From Dioscorea cayenensis subsp. rotundata (Eukaryota > Streptophyta > Magnoliopsida > Dioscoreales > Dioscoreaceae): a stretch of DNA of 64,000 bases. Below are positions 23,655 to 37,100 of the stretch, one piece after another (within the stretch, counting starts at the first letter, position 1; the number at the start of each line of letters is the position of its first letter). The stretch is taken from positions 19,565,501 through 19,629,500 of the forward strand of contig NC_052474.1 of NCBI RefSeq assembly GCF_009730915.1, read 5' to 3'. The translations under genes were made by a program, and so were the position numbers. A model generated the notes under the pieces. The model searched no databases and was not told the origin of the DNA. It saw only the letters and a program-made list of their open reading frames with translations.

Positions 23655-26600
23655 TCATCTTTCGGGCAACTTTACACTCTCTGAGAAAGATGCATTGCGG
23701 CAGCTATCAGAACAGAATCTGCAAGGGCCTGAACATTTCTCTTGGCACCAAGTATCTGGAACTGTCAAGAAATATTTGGTCATGAAATTCCTAAATCTTT
23801 TCTTGTATTCCTTTGGTGAAATAACAGTTGGTAATGCATTCTTGGGCACAACTAGAGAAGTTTTCACCCAAGTCTCAAGCTGTTTGTCCCAGGTATACTG
23901 CCTCAAATAATCAATAATGCCAAAAACAAGCTCACGTCGCTGTTTGTCCACTCCCACAAGTAAAGAGTAATCCATCACGTTGATTGACTGCAGTGTCAGC
24001 ACAACAGAGGAAACTTGTGTTATGGAATAAATATGAACACTAATGTTAAGAAAAGAAGTGCCTATATACTCACAGTAAGGAAAGAAGTATCATTCCAAAT
24101 AGCCCGCTGCAACAGATGTTTTGTTCTCCCACCAACATAGATAGGAGAGACGCACATATCCTCGACAAAATTTTGATCCAAAAGAACCTTTTCAGAATCA
24201 TTAGTATCTGAAATATATCGGGAGAAAACAGCACCTTTGAGATCATAAGTGCGAGAGATATTTCGGCCAAAGAGAAGATTTTCCATCACCATTAAGTCAA
24301 TTTTTATTTCTTTGCCACTTCTATTTTGTCTCACCTGCAGATACAGAAAAATTAACTAGCATTAGAAAAATTCATAATTACTAAACCACAAAATGCATCA
24401 TATCAGGATAGACAACCTGGTAAATCCCCAAGATTTTAGCAAGGCATGTTTGGCTGCCTGAATCTAAAGAGCCAGTTATATGGTTAAAATAATCAGGAGC
24501 AAATTTTAAAAAGGAGTCAAGCTCAGTCTTCTTGATTTGCTTTATGATAAACCTCTCATCCATAGACTTTGCAAAAAAAGCCTTGCTTTTTCCTCCTTGA
24601 GCATCCCACTTCTTGCATCGGCTGAGGGAAGATATATAAGCCAGTTCGGAGGGACAACATCTCTTTCGAAGATCATAAAATTGTTTTGCATTTATGCAGA
24701 CAACCGAATATTTGCTCTTGCCAGCCACTTTCCCCACCCCAACAGGAATTTCAGGATGCTGGTTATCTGAAGCTAACATGCGATCTGCAGATGATAAAAC
24801 ATCAGAAATTGAAGCAGACAGCTCATCAGATATTAATGACGAATAGCTGTGGGATGTGCGCATTCTTTCATCTATAGAACCAGTTGAAGACCAATATGAA
24901 ATAGTAGAGATATCAGACTTAAGGCCGTAAGTGCTATCAACTGATTTATCAGCTTCCCCTTTGCAATCCCATGATTCCATATTATCTGCACTTCCTAGCA
25001 AACCACATTGACTCTCAGAGAGTGCTAAAGCACAAGCAATTATGCTTGATATTTCATCCTCACAGACAGATATCACATTGCCACCTAAGCCAACTGGAAA
25101 ATGGAGTTTATCCATGTCCCGATAAATCATATCACCAATTGGGGATAAATATAATGGTCTAAAACTATAGATAAATGAGAACTTCTGTAAGTAACCACCA
25201 TGAAGATCTTTTCTGAGTTCCTTCTGTAATTCAGAAAAGGAAGACCAAACCCAACCTTCCGGACCTTCTGCTCTGAAACTAAATGATTTATAAGATGAAC
25301 CAAAATGTTGTTCCTTAGGCAAGCTTGTGGCAGAGAGTAAACCACCAGCTTCTGTCTCTTCAGTTTTCAGACCAGACCCATCAATTTTTTCAATATGTCT
25401 CATGGGTTCCTTCACAGACGAGTTAGATAGGTCTACTTGCATGGGATCCAAAATAGGGACAGTAACAGAGCTAAGCTCATATGGTTTGCTACTGATGTCA
25501 TGATCAACCAAGGAAGCAGGTCCCTCTAAGGAGTCCCCAGACAAGTTCGAAGTGCTGACTGTGATAGTCGTATTTCCTGAATTCTCAGCGGAATCAAATT
25601 CAGATGCAGTCCTTATACTGTGAGGATATAGGTCACCATTAGGAGCGAGAGATTCCACAACATCAATGGGAACTTGAACAGAAACTTCCAAGCCTTTGCC
25701 ATCAGATTCAGAGGCACTTGTTTTGACACGGGAACTGCTTGAAGTGGCATCCACATCTTCCTTTGAGAACTCATGATCTGGTTCATGATTAGCATTACCA
25801 TCTTGAATATACATCCGGAGGGAATTCAGACGATGGTCCCAAACATATAGCAAGAGAAGAAGCTCCTGACTTAGCCAACTCACATCAACAATCTCATGGC
25901 CATTCCGTCCTATTTGCCCACCACAATTGGTAGTCCTCACCAAAGTAGCCTGCCAGGCAACACATAAGCAAATAAGAGCTTGACATTAATATTAGGCCAC
26001 GTATAAGCAAATCAATGGTTGATATTAATATGACCCAAATTATATTTAAAACATAAAATATGTTTCCAAATAAAAAAAAAGTAAAGAATTGCACATAATA
26101 CCTCAAAGTCAGCTTTATCATGCACCAACATCTCCTCAATTTCATGAAACTCTTTCACTGAACCCAGTGACAAGGACTGCTTCATAAGAGAGCTAGAGAA
26201 CCTAGTCCTCAACTTCTCCAAGGAGTCCCTCACCTCTAAGAAAAATTTATCTCCTTTCAAAAGCATCTATATAAGAAAATCTAGGAAATCAATTTTACGG
26301 AAAAAAAAAGCACTAACACAGCGCATAAAGTAAATGAACAAGATGAACTAGGAGAGTTCATCCAGATGACTTACATCTTTTGCTTCTCTCTGAAGCCACT
26401 CTAGTCCTTTCGTATTGGAGAAATCTATCACTGGTGGTGGTTTACACGCAGCATAAATTTCAACCGAGGAATATCTAAACATTGCAACTTTGGAGCCTAA
26501 TCTGTAATTTTGTAGGCACGGATCAATAAGTTTGATTAGTCATATAAGAGTAATGTTGAATCACACTCAAAATGAAGATGTGAGATATATAAAATTCATA

Positions 26601-29600
26601 CCCAAAAAAGCGTAGACAATCCCTATGTAATGAATGCCCGCATCTAGATAATCTGTTAGCTGCTGAGTGGCTTGAAAAACTGAGTTCCAAGAACTTCCCA
26701 AATGAGAGACCACAAGCAGCAGTGGACATCACAACCCTCTGAGAGGTTCTTGGAATCCCACTTTCATGCTCACACCTCAAGCATCGTGTCCACATCCATA
26801 TTTTTCCTTCATCCTCACCAGATAAAGTTAATTTTGAGGAAAGTCTTTTCACTAGAACAGTAATATTACCATTCTGGTGTGTGTAGCGGTATATGTGACC
26901 TTCTGGTGGTTCACCACATGCAGAGCAACTGTGTTTCTGCCATAAAAACAGAAACTTCAATCAGGCTTGCAAGAATTAAAATGACATGATTATTCATCAA
27001 AATCAAATCAAGTTAGAAGGAGAAAAACCTGGCTTAGTAAAATATCTTGCAAAAATCGTCCTAGAGACACATCAAAATTCCCATAGTACTTGATTCGAGA
27101 GAGGTGGCTTTGTTCACAAACAGTCCGTTTTGAAATACACTGGCTGGACAACAGAACTAATATGCTTTGAGGATCTAATACACTCTCTATGTCATCCCTA
27201 TTTTGAACACCGACTTTGTTTCCTTCACCAGACATGCAGTTGCCAAAAGGTCTTATAGAATCAGATGAAAACCCCATCTTTTCACTTTTATCAACTTCAT
27301 CATCAGACTTCAATTGGCTGATTTTTCCATTTGCTTTTATCTCATGCGAAAGTGTTTGAGGGGATGGAGAAACAGGCATGATATCAATACTTTGATGATT
27401 AACTTCGTCTTTGAAGCCAATGTAAGGTAATACAGAATCAGAAGTGAGAGGTGGGAAGCCGCCCCCCAAATATCTTCTAAGAGAACCAGAGACAGATGAA
27501 AGCAGACGACCAGACAAATGCTGGCCAAATGCATCCATCTGTTGGACTTCACCACTGTTAGGTTTAAAGAATACATCTCTGTCCTTGAGATTTTGAGTGG
27601 TATCAAAACCAGGCCCAAATCCAGGCAATGAAGGATTTTTAGCATCAAGATTAGAAATAAGGTGTTCTCCTTCAGACAGAAAACTCTCTGGGGATCCATC
27701 AGTAACTTGAATTTCTAGAACTGGTGGAGCAATGGAACCTGCTGAAGCTTCAATATCAGAAGGGCTTGAATAAGGCTCAACGGCATAACCACCTGAATTC
27801 TGGTTATCTGAAAGAGATTTATTCACTTCAACATTCAAGTCAGAAAAAAATGCCCTTTGATCTGCAAAGAATGAAGTCTCGAGGATTAAATGGTATGCTG
27901 CAAAAACTGTGTAATGGATCACCCGTTTTATCTTCTTCAGTTCATCACTAGGGGCTCCTCTAAGCAAAATCTATGAGAAGAAAAAACCAATCAATTAGAT
28001 AAGAGTGGCCAATAAAACTAGATAACAAAAGATGACCTTTCAACACAGTTCTAATGCTTAGATTCATGTGTCATACGACAACATTCCATAGAGTAAATAG
28101 ACATGGAACATAGTGATGTCAAATGATAATCCAGAAATAAAACGCCAGCCAAAGTTAAAGCAAAACATTTAAATAAAAAAAAACCAACAGAAAAGAACAT
28201 AAATCACATTTCGTTCTGAAATAATATATCATTTTTTTTTTACTTTCCCTTGATTACAAGCTCCAGTTAATAAGTCATTATAAAAATGGTAAGATCTGAT
28301 TCTGTGCCTTTAGCTACCAAAGGAATTCCAAAGAACAAGATATAATAATAGCTGTTCAGTAGTATCTAGGCTTTTTTCGAGTTGGATTGAATCGATTGAT
28401 CTGGTCCAATTTTTTTGTTGAAGGATAGGGACCAATAAAAAGGGAGAGCTGATGCAGAAAAATTCAAAAACTTCTATACACAACATGGAAAATTAGACTC
28501 ACCGTGCATCCCAAAGGTTTAGAGAAGCCCTCCAAAAACATTAACGTCTTGATTGGCCTCCTTCCACCTTCACCAGAACAGTTATAGTCTTCTGTAAATT
28601 TCTCAATGTGAAAATATTCACATTGCTTTAGCTTGGGCTTCATTATGATGTCAGCAGAAGAAATAATCTCAGATCCAGTACAACGAGCAATTCTTTCTAG
28701 GCGCGTGAGTTTCATATCAAAGGCCAGAGTTATTCCTTTAGTCAAAAGAGACTCTTGTATATCGCGTGAGACAGTCTTCTCCACCAAAACCACATTTGGT
28801 TGACAAGTCTCAATCATCTCAATGATGGATTTTAGAGAATCCCTTTCCTGATTACAGCACCAAAAGAAAATCAAGAGTAAAGATTTCATTATTCTGCAGA
28901 ATAACAATAACAACAACAAAGCTCATTGTTGATTACCTGTTCCATTGAAACAAATGATGACAAACTTGTGGCAGAATGCCCAAGGACGCCCTTGAGGAGT
29001 AAAAGCCTAGGATTTTTGTATTTGGTAGGCATGTGCTTATGAGCTGTATTTTTCTTAAAAACCCAGCCCTTGATCACTTGACTGCAAAACCAAAGTTTCC
29101 ATAGTTCAGGTTCGAGACTTTCAAAATAAAATATACTAAATCAATTTTTGTGCACCTTGAAAAATAGCATTACCTTTGACTACGTTGCCCAGATGCAACA
29201 CACTTCACCTTTACATAAGATCCCAGGATCCATTGCTTGACCCTGACTAGCATCAGGCTTAATGAGCAAAGCAGCTTCCCATGACAACGAGGTCATAACG
29301 TCGAGCCAACTTTCACCAGCTTCCCCATCAGAAAAAGAAATTCCTTCTGAGGCTAAGAACCTGCTTACAAGAATCTTGAATTGACCATTCATCGCTTCCA
29401 TCATTGCCTTTTGGCGTCTTTCTTTATAGTTGTGTTTGCTGCTGTATTCTTCATCAAAACTGCTCAAAGAAGCAGGTTGGCCCCATTTTGTGCCATCACT
29501 ATAGTCATCATCATCATCAATATTCGCAACACTATCACTGTCAGCTTCCCCTTCTTCTGGTTCAGGAGGTATCCAGATCAACGGATCTGTTTCAATGTTG

Positions 29601-30683
29601 CATAAAAATCGAGGAATAGCACTTTCAGAGGTAACATCTGTTCCATCTGAATCATCACCAGCTCTAGTGGTGGACTGAGCATCTTCATGTGTCTTAGAGT
29701 GGAGCTCAACTTTCTCACCACCACTAGCATCATGATTTAACACTGTTGAGGAGTTCACTTGTTCCCCAAACATTGGATGTTTTACTCCATTCAATATGTT
29801 CTTCCCATGAAAATCCTGAACTTCAATATTTTTTGTTGTGTTTCCCATCGGCATACTCTTGTAAAGGAGAATCAGAATATGTTCTACTTAGATGAACCTG
29901 ACCTTCATCTAGGTTGTCATCTACATCTTCCCTACAAAATTTGTAGTAATACAAAAGATTAGGAGGAGGTCTAAAACATGACTTTTGTCATGAAAAATAG
30001 CCAAGTAAATGAAAGTTAGATGTGGAAAAGTCCAATTCCCAGGCCCTCCAGGGCATCTTACCATTCCCACAAAAGTTTAACGTGATCCAAACCAATCCAT
30101 TATGTGTCTCAAAATAGATCACTTTACATAAATGAGATATTAGTGTTAAATCAAAAGACAGCTAATGCTAAGTCAGACTTGTGAAATTACATGATACTCA
30201 AACTATAAATATGAAACAGGCATGGGACTGAATACAGATATTTCCAGCTGTAACTATAAAATACCTTGGTTTGGAACTGACGTCAACTTGAAAATCACCT
30301 GACAACATAAAATTGAAATGAAAAACTTGTAAGATACAATATAAAAAAATCCTACGGAGAAGATGATAAAGGACATAATAGGCGGGATGAGAATAAGATG
30401 TTAAGTCACCACAGCTTGAAGTGCAACTCCCATAACTTGAAAGAGAAAGTGCCGGGCTAGTCAAGGTAGAGGCATGATAACTTGAAATATTCCCACTAAA
30501 TGAATCCCTAGCAAGCTTCTCCAAGCAGGATCCACAGAACTTCCCTATGTGATCCCCACCAAAAGCAGCAGAAGAGCTGTCTCTTTTCTCACACGCCTGG
30601 CAGAAGGGACTCTGGCAAATTCTACAATGCACACCGTTGAGAGTTCCCCGATCTGATCCACAGACATGGCACATGATTGTCAT
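23655..30683 (-). CDS. FAB1: 1-phosphatidylinositol-3-phosphate 5-kinase, FAB1C/D type, with two frameshifts
   Basis: Twelve exons on the minus strand: 30683-30410, 30298-30265, 29931-29174, 29081-28937, 28847-28503, 27970-27029, 26936-26602, 26501-26375, 26266-26102, 25949-24417, 24334-24074 and 23987-23655. The N-terminus has four Cys pairs (CHVC, CRIC, CQAC, CGSC) but not the RHHCR core of a true FYVE finger, as in plant FAB1C and FAB1D. Next come an acidic linker with LIWIPPEPEEGE, the chaperonin-like domain (NPRLLLLKG, RIARCTGSEI, LGCT, FAAYHLILETSF), the Cys-rich region (WMWTRCLRCEH, CGHSLHRDCLRFFG) and the lipid-kinase domain (MVMENLLFGRNI, YDLKGAVFSRY, NVMDYSLLVGVD). It makes PtdIns(3,5)P2 on endosomes and vacuoles. 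Two extra bases in exon 29931-29174 (runs near 29828 and 29223) break the frame; without them it codes 1749 residues. ATG 30674 is an alternative start. Confidence 0.93.
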
Positions 30684-31320
30684 TTGATCAAATTAATCCT
30701 ATCGAAGACAACCATTCCAAAGCTTGTTTTCTATGAAGTGGAGTAACCAAGTACCTGAGAAGAGAAATTATCCCATTTTAAAACTAGTCATTAATGCAAT
30801 TTAACGCGCAATTAATGCAATATATATCAGGAGGGAACATTACCATAGGATGTCTTAAAACTAGTGACCATTCCAATGGAGACTACTAAGAAGTACACAG
30901 ATCATCTACTAGTCAAATCATTTTTCAAATGTATTCAATAATCAACAGAATAAAGGAAAAAGGTAAGATATCACATTAAAAAAAAAAGCAAGCTTGAAAT
31001 AATTAAATCTAAGAGAGCAGCACCCCCCCCCAATTAAATCATAACACCAAACCCTCAAGAAATGAGTAATTGACCTATTCCTGAAGCTTCATGCCTTGTT
31101 TGGAAACAAGGAGCAACTACAATTCATTAGCCAATCACTCCAAGAATACAAGAGAACATAATAAAACAAAAAAACCGAAACCCTATCAATAACACTAAAA
31201 AGCAAAGGAACCAAGCAAAAACAGCTATAAAATTTACAGTTTTGCAAGATTAGGAAACCAGATTGACAAATTAGATCATGAATTATCATTCCAAACCCTA
31301 ATCAGAAGCAAGTCCCAACA

Positions 31321-31384
<64 letters not shown>

Positions 31385-31930
31385 ATAAAAGCAAAATAAA
31401 TAAATAAATTCCAGTCCCTCATCTCCGAAAGAACAAATGCTAAACCCTAGATCTCACTATAACTTCGATCAGTCAAACCAAAACCCAAAAGAAAGGGAAA
31501 AAATTCCAACAAAAAAAAGGGGGGGTCTTAATTTCCACAACACCTCCAATCTCACAACCCGATCTAAGCAACGGAAACATCCAAGAACCAATCAAATCCC
31601 TAACACCCCAGATCCCAAACCCTCACCAAACATCCAAGTAATCCCAACCATCCCCTCAAAAATCAGAAGAAATCCCAAAACCAAGAACAAGATCGCTTAC
31701 CCCGCCGCCAAAACCCTATCACCAAACAACAAGAATCGATTGCCGATCAATCGCCCGCCGCGGATTCGCCGTTCGTCGAGAAGGAAGGCACCAAAGCAAG
31801 AAGAGAAAAGGTCGAAACTTGAGCGGAGGAAGAAGAAGAAGAACAACGAGGAGAAAGAAGAGAAAGAGACGAAAGACCGAAGAAAAGGTTCTTGGCCGGA
31901 GGTGGGCCCCAGTGAAGGTAGTATTCTTAT
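30684..31930 (-). promoter_or_regulatory. 5' leader of the FAB1 gene with a leader intron, and promoter region
   Basis: A clean acceptor (TTCTCTTCTCAG on the minus strand, exon base 30754) lies just upstream of the ATG. A clean donor (GGGGTAAGCG, intron starting at 31700) lies in a GC-rich, pyrimidine-rich stretch of 31701-31930. I infer a non-coding first exon, an intron of about 946 bases (30755-31700) and then the start-codon exon. The plus-strand frames over this region are antisense to the leader. Confidence 0.6.
31321..31379. repeat. (AAT)n microsatellite in the FAB1 leader intron
   Basis: About nineteen perfect AAT triplets are followed by AAAT/AATA runs to about 31410. It is the longest of several (AAT)n tracts in the window. 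Confidence 0.95.
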
Positions 31931-34106
31931 ACATATATTTATACGTATATGAATACGTCGATTGGGGACAATACTGACGAGCACGCTGGAGTATCTAGTA
32001 TTCGTAGTGGAGTAGAGAAACAGTGTGGGGTCAGTGTTAAACGCGTATATGATACGTATATGTATACGGTATCGTGTACACGTGTGGGGACAGGAAGCGT
32101 GGGCGAGTGGGAAACGGCGGAACAAAGATATCATTTCATTTCATTTGAATTATAATTAGATTTTCTTTTGACTCTTTTGTTTCTCTCTTTCCTCTAGATG
32201 TTTTTTTTTTTATTATTTTAAATTATTTAGTAAATAAAAAATTGTTTGTTGTAAAAATAATGTAATAAAAAATTGAATGTATAAAATAATAAAATTTATG
32301 AAAAACCCCTGTATTATAATAGTAATTCATGCGCAAAAGAACAAGGATTTAAAACTTTTGTATGTGTGTGCCTCTTTGATGAAATTAGTCGTCTTTATCA
32401 ATAGAAATAATTATAATTATTATTTTTTATATAAATTGATGATAAAAGAAAAGGAAATTGGGTACATTGATTGAGTTTCTAGACATGATAAGAAGGTTTA
32501 AAATGGTCATGTAATTGAGCCAATAAGAAGGTGCCAAACTTGGATGAGTGATGGAACTTGTGATTAATAGGTTCACGGAGACATTATCATTTTAATTCAT
32601 ACGTGTGATAATGTAATGGTACTTATTAATAATGAATTTCATTTTTGGTATTCTTGTTTTTTTTATATGGATTGAAAGTGTTAACTAACTAATGTGAATC
32701 ATTTTTTTTTATACATATATATATTTTTTGTTATTTTAATCAAAGTAGATGGAAAGGAAAAAAACATTATATGGATAAGGACATCTAAAAGTTGAATTTG
32801 AGACTATTTTTGCATAAAATATTATACAATGATGAAATCTCATTCAAGGAGTTAGGTATGATTATATAAATAGAATGGATTAATAAATAATAGGTATGTA
32901 ATTATAAAAAAAATGCTTGAGAATTCATTGAGTTGACCAAAATTACCCACCAATGGTCATGAAAATTATTGTTCAATAAGGGTGCTAGCAATAGCATGTC
33001 AAGAAAATATAATAATTTTATTTTTTTATTTAAAAAAAAGGTGTAAAATTATTAAAAATATAAATAATTAAAAAAATACTGATGATGGCGTTCTGAGACG
33101 GTTCCAATCTCAACTTGTTCTAAAAAAGAGGAAGCACTTTTGAGCTTTGAATGACATTAAAAAAAAACAAAAATAAAGAAAGAAGAAGTTCTTTTATTAG
33201 AATATTTTAGATAATGTTTTGTTTTTTATAATGAATTATTTTTTTATTAGTAAAACCACAAGTTGACATTTAAAAAGAGCATAAATGCAAATTTTGAAGA
33301 ACAATTAATAATAGCCATTGGTTTCTTCCTTTGTTCAAACTTGAAAAAGTCATGACACACATGCAACTTGTGAACCAAAAATAAAATTAGAAAAAAAAGG
33401 GAAAAGAGAACAAATTTGATTTGACTATTAGCATAAGAATAAATGCAAATTAAGAAAACATTGATTATAAAACATAAGACAATAAATAATTTCTCATCCA
33501 TCTAACTAACATGAGAAGGATATATATATTGTTTCCTGCTCAAGAAATGGCAATTGGTGTTCTCAAGGTTTGACAAAGAAAGAGAGATGGAGATTTATCA
33601 ATGGTAATAAACAATATGAAAGTGAAATCATATAAATAAGTTTAATTAATTTGGAAAATTAGACAACAAGAAATGAAAAACTCACCAGATGAGAATTCCA
33701 GCATTTCATTTGTTAAAACAAGTCTTCAGAAATCATGTGACTTCCAAAGTTTGACAAAAGCCAACCAGATCTTGATGCTGAAAAAATGGCAGCAAATCCT
33801 GGACAAAATTAAGAACATAAGTTTAACACATGAAAACAAGTTACAGAGTGATTCAATAAAACATCACATGATAATCCACTTGATGTAGATCTCTATTTTA
33901 TTGAGCTCACAGCAACAGCAACTAAAAAAAATATAAGGGAAAAGACAAATGACCTGAAAGTGTTTCTTGAGGATTTTATCTTAGGATTCTTTTCACTAAA
34001 TAAATCAAAAGCAGTCAAGATTTGTCTGCCGAATGCTAAGACAAAGGCTATACAAAATCTTTATACAGTATGAGATAATACATCAGAGTGGCTTTAGCTA
34101 GTTTTA
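31931..34106. other. Non-coding AT-rich stretch
   Basis: The first 200 bases belong to the upstream region of the FAB1 gene and hold several TATACGTATA-type words. The remainder is AT-rich with A and T homopolymers. No gene or bounded transposon is seen. The 3' UTR of the NFU gene occupies the right end. Confidence 0.45.
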
Positions 34107-37100
34107 TTAAGACAAGATTTGAACAGCAGCAATGGCCGGGATTTTTTCACGAAGCTTCTGTGTGAGTGCTACTCGCACGGTCATGACTCCAGCAGCTGGG
34201 CCTGTTAATCGAACCTTCACAATTGGCTCATCAATGCTCACAAACTCGAGAACACCGCCACCAGTCCCCACAAGGTATGGCCTTATCTCATCTAGAACCT
34301 GAAATGGACAAACATGACAAGCTTATGCTGAGGAACATAAAAATAGGCAATTTTAACATTTAGCAGCACTTGAACTGATAGTTCGGTAACTGAGTTCAGA
34401 AATAATGTTAACTCATGCAACATAAGCACAACAGAATATAATGGTTGTGTTTTTTCACTCTTAGCAGCACAAGGCATTTCCTGCAATTGGTATAGCAACA
34501 ATTATGATGGAAGGCCAAATTGTTTCAAAAGCCTACTTAATCTACTCCAAACATAAGTTTTGCCATTGGTCTGTAAACATTATGAAGTAATAGTGCCTCA
34601 CTTTCTTCTTATAAAACAATCCTATATTCTTTTTCTCCCCCTATTCATATGAATCCTAATAGGTAAAGATTCAGATTTTCCACCACTAAAGTAAGTAGTC
34701 AAAACCTACACAAAAGAACATGAATTGCTTGGAAGATTAAGAAGACTTGCGTAGTAGGTGTGTGGAAGCTTTTAAACATAAATTGCAAAATGGAAGGAAA
34801 ACCATCCAATAAAAGAATTTACTGAAAGAAAACAAAATCATTCATAAGGAAAGCTTCATGCTTTGTTAACCTTCTCTATATTTTCTTCACTAAGCTCAAG
34901 ACCTGTTTCCTCATCTGCAATGGGTTCTACTGCAACTATTTCTGGAATCTTTTCCATTAATCGTCGTTCAATGCCTAGCTTCATGGTCATCACAGAACTT
35001 GGACAAGATCCACATGCTCCTTGAAGTTTCAACCTCACAACATTTCCATCAATCTCATGTAGTGCAACATTTCCTCCATCTGCAATAAGATACGGTCGAA
35101 CTTCATCCAAAACAGACTCAACATTTTCTGCAGTAAGTGGTAATTCCACTATTGGATCTGGAGCAGCAACAGCTTTAATTTCTACACAAGGAAAGAAAAA
35201 GTTTTGTGAAAAAAAAGTAACCATGTGTAGGACCACCATGTAAACTGACAACTTATCTCAAAGGTTACTTGTAAGTCATGCATGGGCCATAAGTCTAATG
35301 TGATATTCCACTTAACACTTATTTTTCATCACAATGAGCTATCAGAGAGAAAGGGAGAAGATATCTAAACAACAGGATCTAAGTAGTCTGTAAGTGTGGA
35401 AAGATAGCATAGAAGTTCTATGCGATAGTCATGTAGAGAAACTCACATTACCCATTAAGCTAACCATGTGGTATCATTCAAATTATGTATATAAAAGTAC
35501 ATAAGAACATAACAAATGTGATTGAGAGTAGAATGAAAACATAGCCTAAGAAGAAAAGCATAAAACAAGGAGACCACTCGGAACCTATCAGTTAAGGCCT
35601 TCGTAAATAAGACTTTGGGAAATAAGCCAAGATGGCATAATGGTAGCTAAAAAGAATATACTGAAGGTCCCTGGAGATGGATAGTGAGAAGGATTTCATA
35701 TCCTACAGTTAATTGGGCTCAGAAGGACTATAGTGGCAAAGTGCTCCTAAAGGTGATCGTGCAGAGAGTTAATTTCTAAACCAGTCCAGCTTCACCCAGA
35801 TGGTAGAACACAATCTAGCATTCTCATCTAGGCACCTAGATATCAACTAGATGAACTTTGTGACCAGGTCAACTGATTCTTGTTTATGATTCCTCTCAAT
35901 TCTACTACTATGATGAATAAAAAATAAGAAAAAGTAAGCACCTTAAGTTGAAAGAAATATATATATATAATTCAGAAACTTCAATCTTCAGGTAAATTAC
36001 ACCCATGACCACAAAAGTTTTGGGTTTATAACGCTATGGCCAAAAAGCTATTTTCCTTAACACAAAACCCATAAAACTTCACTACGAGCGCTGTCTCCGG
36101 TGAGCGAGCACACGTGCCGCTAACGAGTACGCTGAATCATATTATTATTTTTACAAATATTGCACACGTGGCACATGGGTTTTATATTAAAGAAAATAGT
36201 TTTTTGATCATAGCATTATAAACCCAAAACTTTTGTGACCATGGGCATAATCTAACTCATTTGACAGATAATGTGATTTGGTGTGCACACAGCACCACGT
36301 GTGCTCGCACATCAGAAACAACATGTTTTGGCCTTATGTGCACCCGGAGTGAAGCTTTATGGGTTTTGTGTTAGAATAATTAGTTTTTTGGATATAGCAT
36401 TATAAAACCGAAACTTTTGTGGGCATGGGTGTAATTTACCCTCAATCTACATGAAAAATATCTAGGACTTGACTATACATTTTATGTGCTTTTGTCGTAC
36501 TTACTCCATGAGTATCGCAATAGATATTGCTTTCATAATCACCATACCCTCGGATAGTCAAAAATCAAAATAGTGATTATATTTATTGAAGTTTTCCCAA
36601 AGAAATAACAATTTTTCAGACTTGCAGGAGACTCCTTATCAAGGAATCTATGATAATAGGGTTCCCCTAACCTAGTAGGCAGCAAAAACCTTAGCTTTCT
36701 GAAACCCAATTATAGGTAGTTAGGTATCATAGCCAGCATGACTAAAAGAGCCATTAGATTTTAAGATATCAAACCAAGATATCAGTCTTATAAAAGTTAT
36801 ACAGATATGGCCTTCACATGAATAGAATAAACACATGAAGATTCATTCTTATGCAGCAAAGGATAACCTGAAATAGCAAATTGATATTTTCCACTCAATT
36901 TCTTAAGGAAAAAAAATGAGATCACTAATAAAACATTAAAAAAAAAAAAGTAAAAAAAAAAATGGTTTCCATAAACTTTAATTACATAATTAACCGTAAA
37001 ACACATACAAAACAAATATAATCATGAAGACTAGGTAAAAAAAACACCCTTTTTTTTCTCTCTCTCTCTCTGCTAATGGAACGTAGATATTGTACAGATC

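Noticed and set aside
31437-31952. 171-codon plus-strand frame
   Set aside because: It lies antisense to the FAB1 leader exon and intron; the Lys/Arg/Pro-rich composition reflects a pyrimidine-rich leader read backwards.
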